Origin: a virus | Strand: one strand, 5' to 3' | Virus record (IMG/VR): IMGVR_UViG_3300043496_000188 | Location: 1-47,043 of that record | Length of the DNA: 47,043 bases | In this document: in pieces, positions 47,005 to 47,043 of the stretch | Numbering within the stretch: position 1 is the stretch's first letter | How the letters are laid out: each line of letters opens with the position of its first letter | Notes under the pieces: model-generated | Database searches by the model: none | What the model was told of the DNA's origin: nothing | Seen by the model: only the letters and a program-made list of their open reading frames with translations | Translations under genes and position numbers: made by a program

Positions 47005-47043
47005 CCCCCCACCCCCCCCCCCCCCCCCCGCGCCCCCCCCCCC
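47005..47043. other. Poly-C tail, probable assembly artefact
   Basis: Thirty-nine bases, all C except one G. The genuine sequence at the same place (127 onward) is a varied Gly/Ser tract, so this is unlikely to be real DNA. Confidence 0.8.

Noticed and set aside
47005-47043. Genuine homopolymer tract or cohesive end
   Set aside because: The left copy shows a different, varied sequence at the same location, and near-pure C runs at contig ends are typical artefacts.

Overview
The window is essentially a complete temperate phage genome from an actinobacterial host, most likely short-tailed (podovirus-like). The first 126 bases recur exactly at 46879-47004, and a single open frame runs across that join. 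The molecule therefore closes into a circle of about 46,878 bp. The last 39 bases (47005-47043) are almost pure C and look like an assembly or read-end artefact in a glycine-rich coding tract. The actinobacterial host is inferred from a WhiB-family gene, strong GC bias, frequent GTG starts with GTGA/TGATG stop-start overlaps, and a tRNA-like att core whose tRNA end lacks CCA.

Layout, read around the circle. (1) Late operon, all minus strand, 12725 down through the origin to 28818. It starts with terminase large subunit, portal, holin-like protein, M15 endolysin, a small protein, an 1850-residue internal virion protein and a 294-residue protein. A 509-residue CHAP-domain virion protein crosses the window ends. 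Then come another helical virion protein, scaffold, N4-gp56-like major capsid protein, a small structural protein, a GH18-like glycosidase, a 1131-residue repeat protein, collagen-like fibres, a beta-helix tailspike, a PKD/leucine-rich fibre, head-tail adaptor, another fibre and a propeller-like tail protein. No tape measure or major tail tube protein is visible, which supports a short tail. One HNH endonuclease gene sits in this operon on the opposite strand.

(2) Plus-strand early/accessory region, 13302-21479: about 30 mostly tiny, tightly coupled genes. They include zinc-ribbon proteins, a WhiB-like regulator, a helix-turn-helix protein, a Hjc-like PD-(D/E)XK nuclease, a run of single-helix membrane micropeptides and a recently duplicated zinc-ribbon family. 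Two tandem lysine/proline-rich basic paralogues lie antisense inside it (15877-16238). The block ends at a strong hairpin at 21484-21514.

(3) Minus-strand replication block, 27348-21576: helix-turn-helix regulator, RecB/Cas4-like nuclease, a zinc-ribbon protein, HNH endonuclease, DnaB-type ATPase, m5C methyltransferase and a DnaG-type primase split into separate zinc-finger and TOPRIM genes. No DNA polymerase is seen, so host polymerase is presumably used.

(4) Integration module, 27450-28593: a tRNA-T-arm-like att core followed by a tyrosine integrase.

Two noncoding stretches (12726-13301 and 13563-14015) separate the divergent late and early blocks and are dense in palindromes, hairpins and short direct repeats. 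A motif built on GGTGCATG recurs in the upstream regions of at least five transcription units and is the best candidate for a phage-wide operator. All functional names rest on motif recognition by eye; no database search was run.
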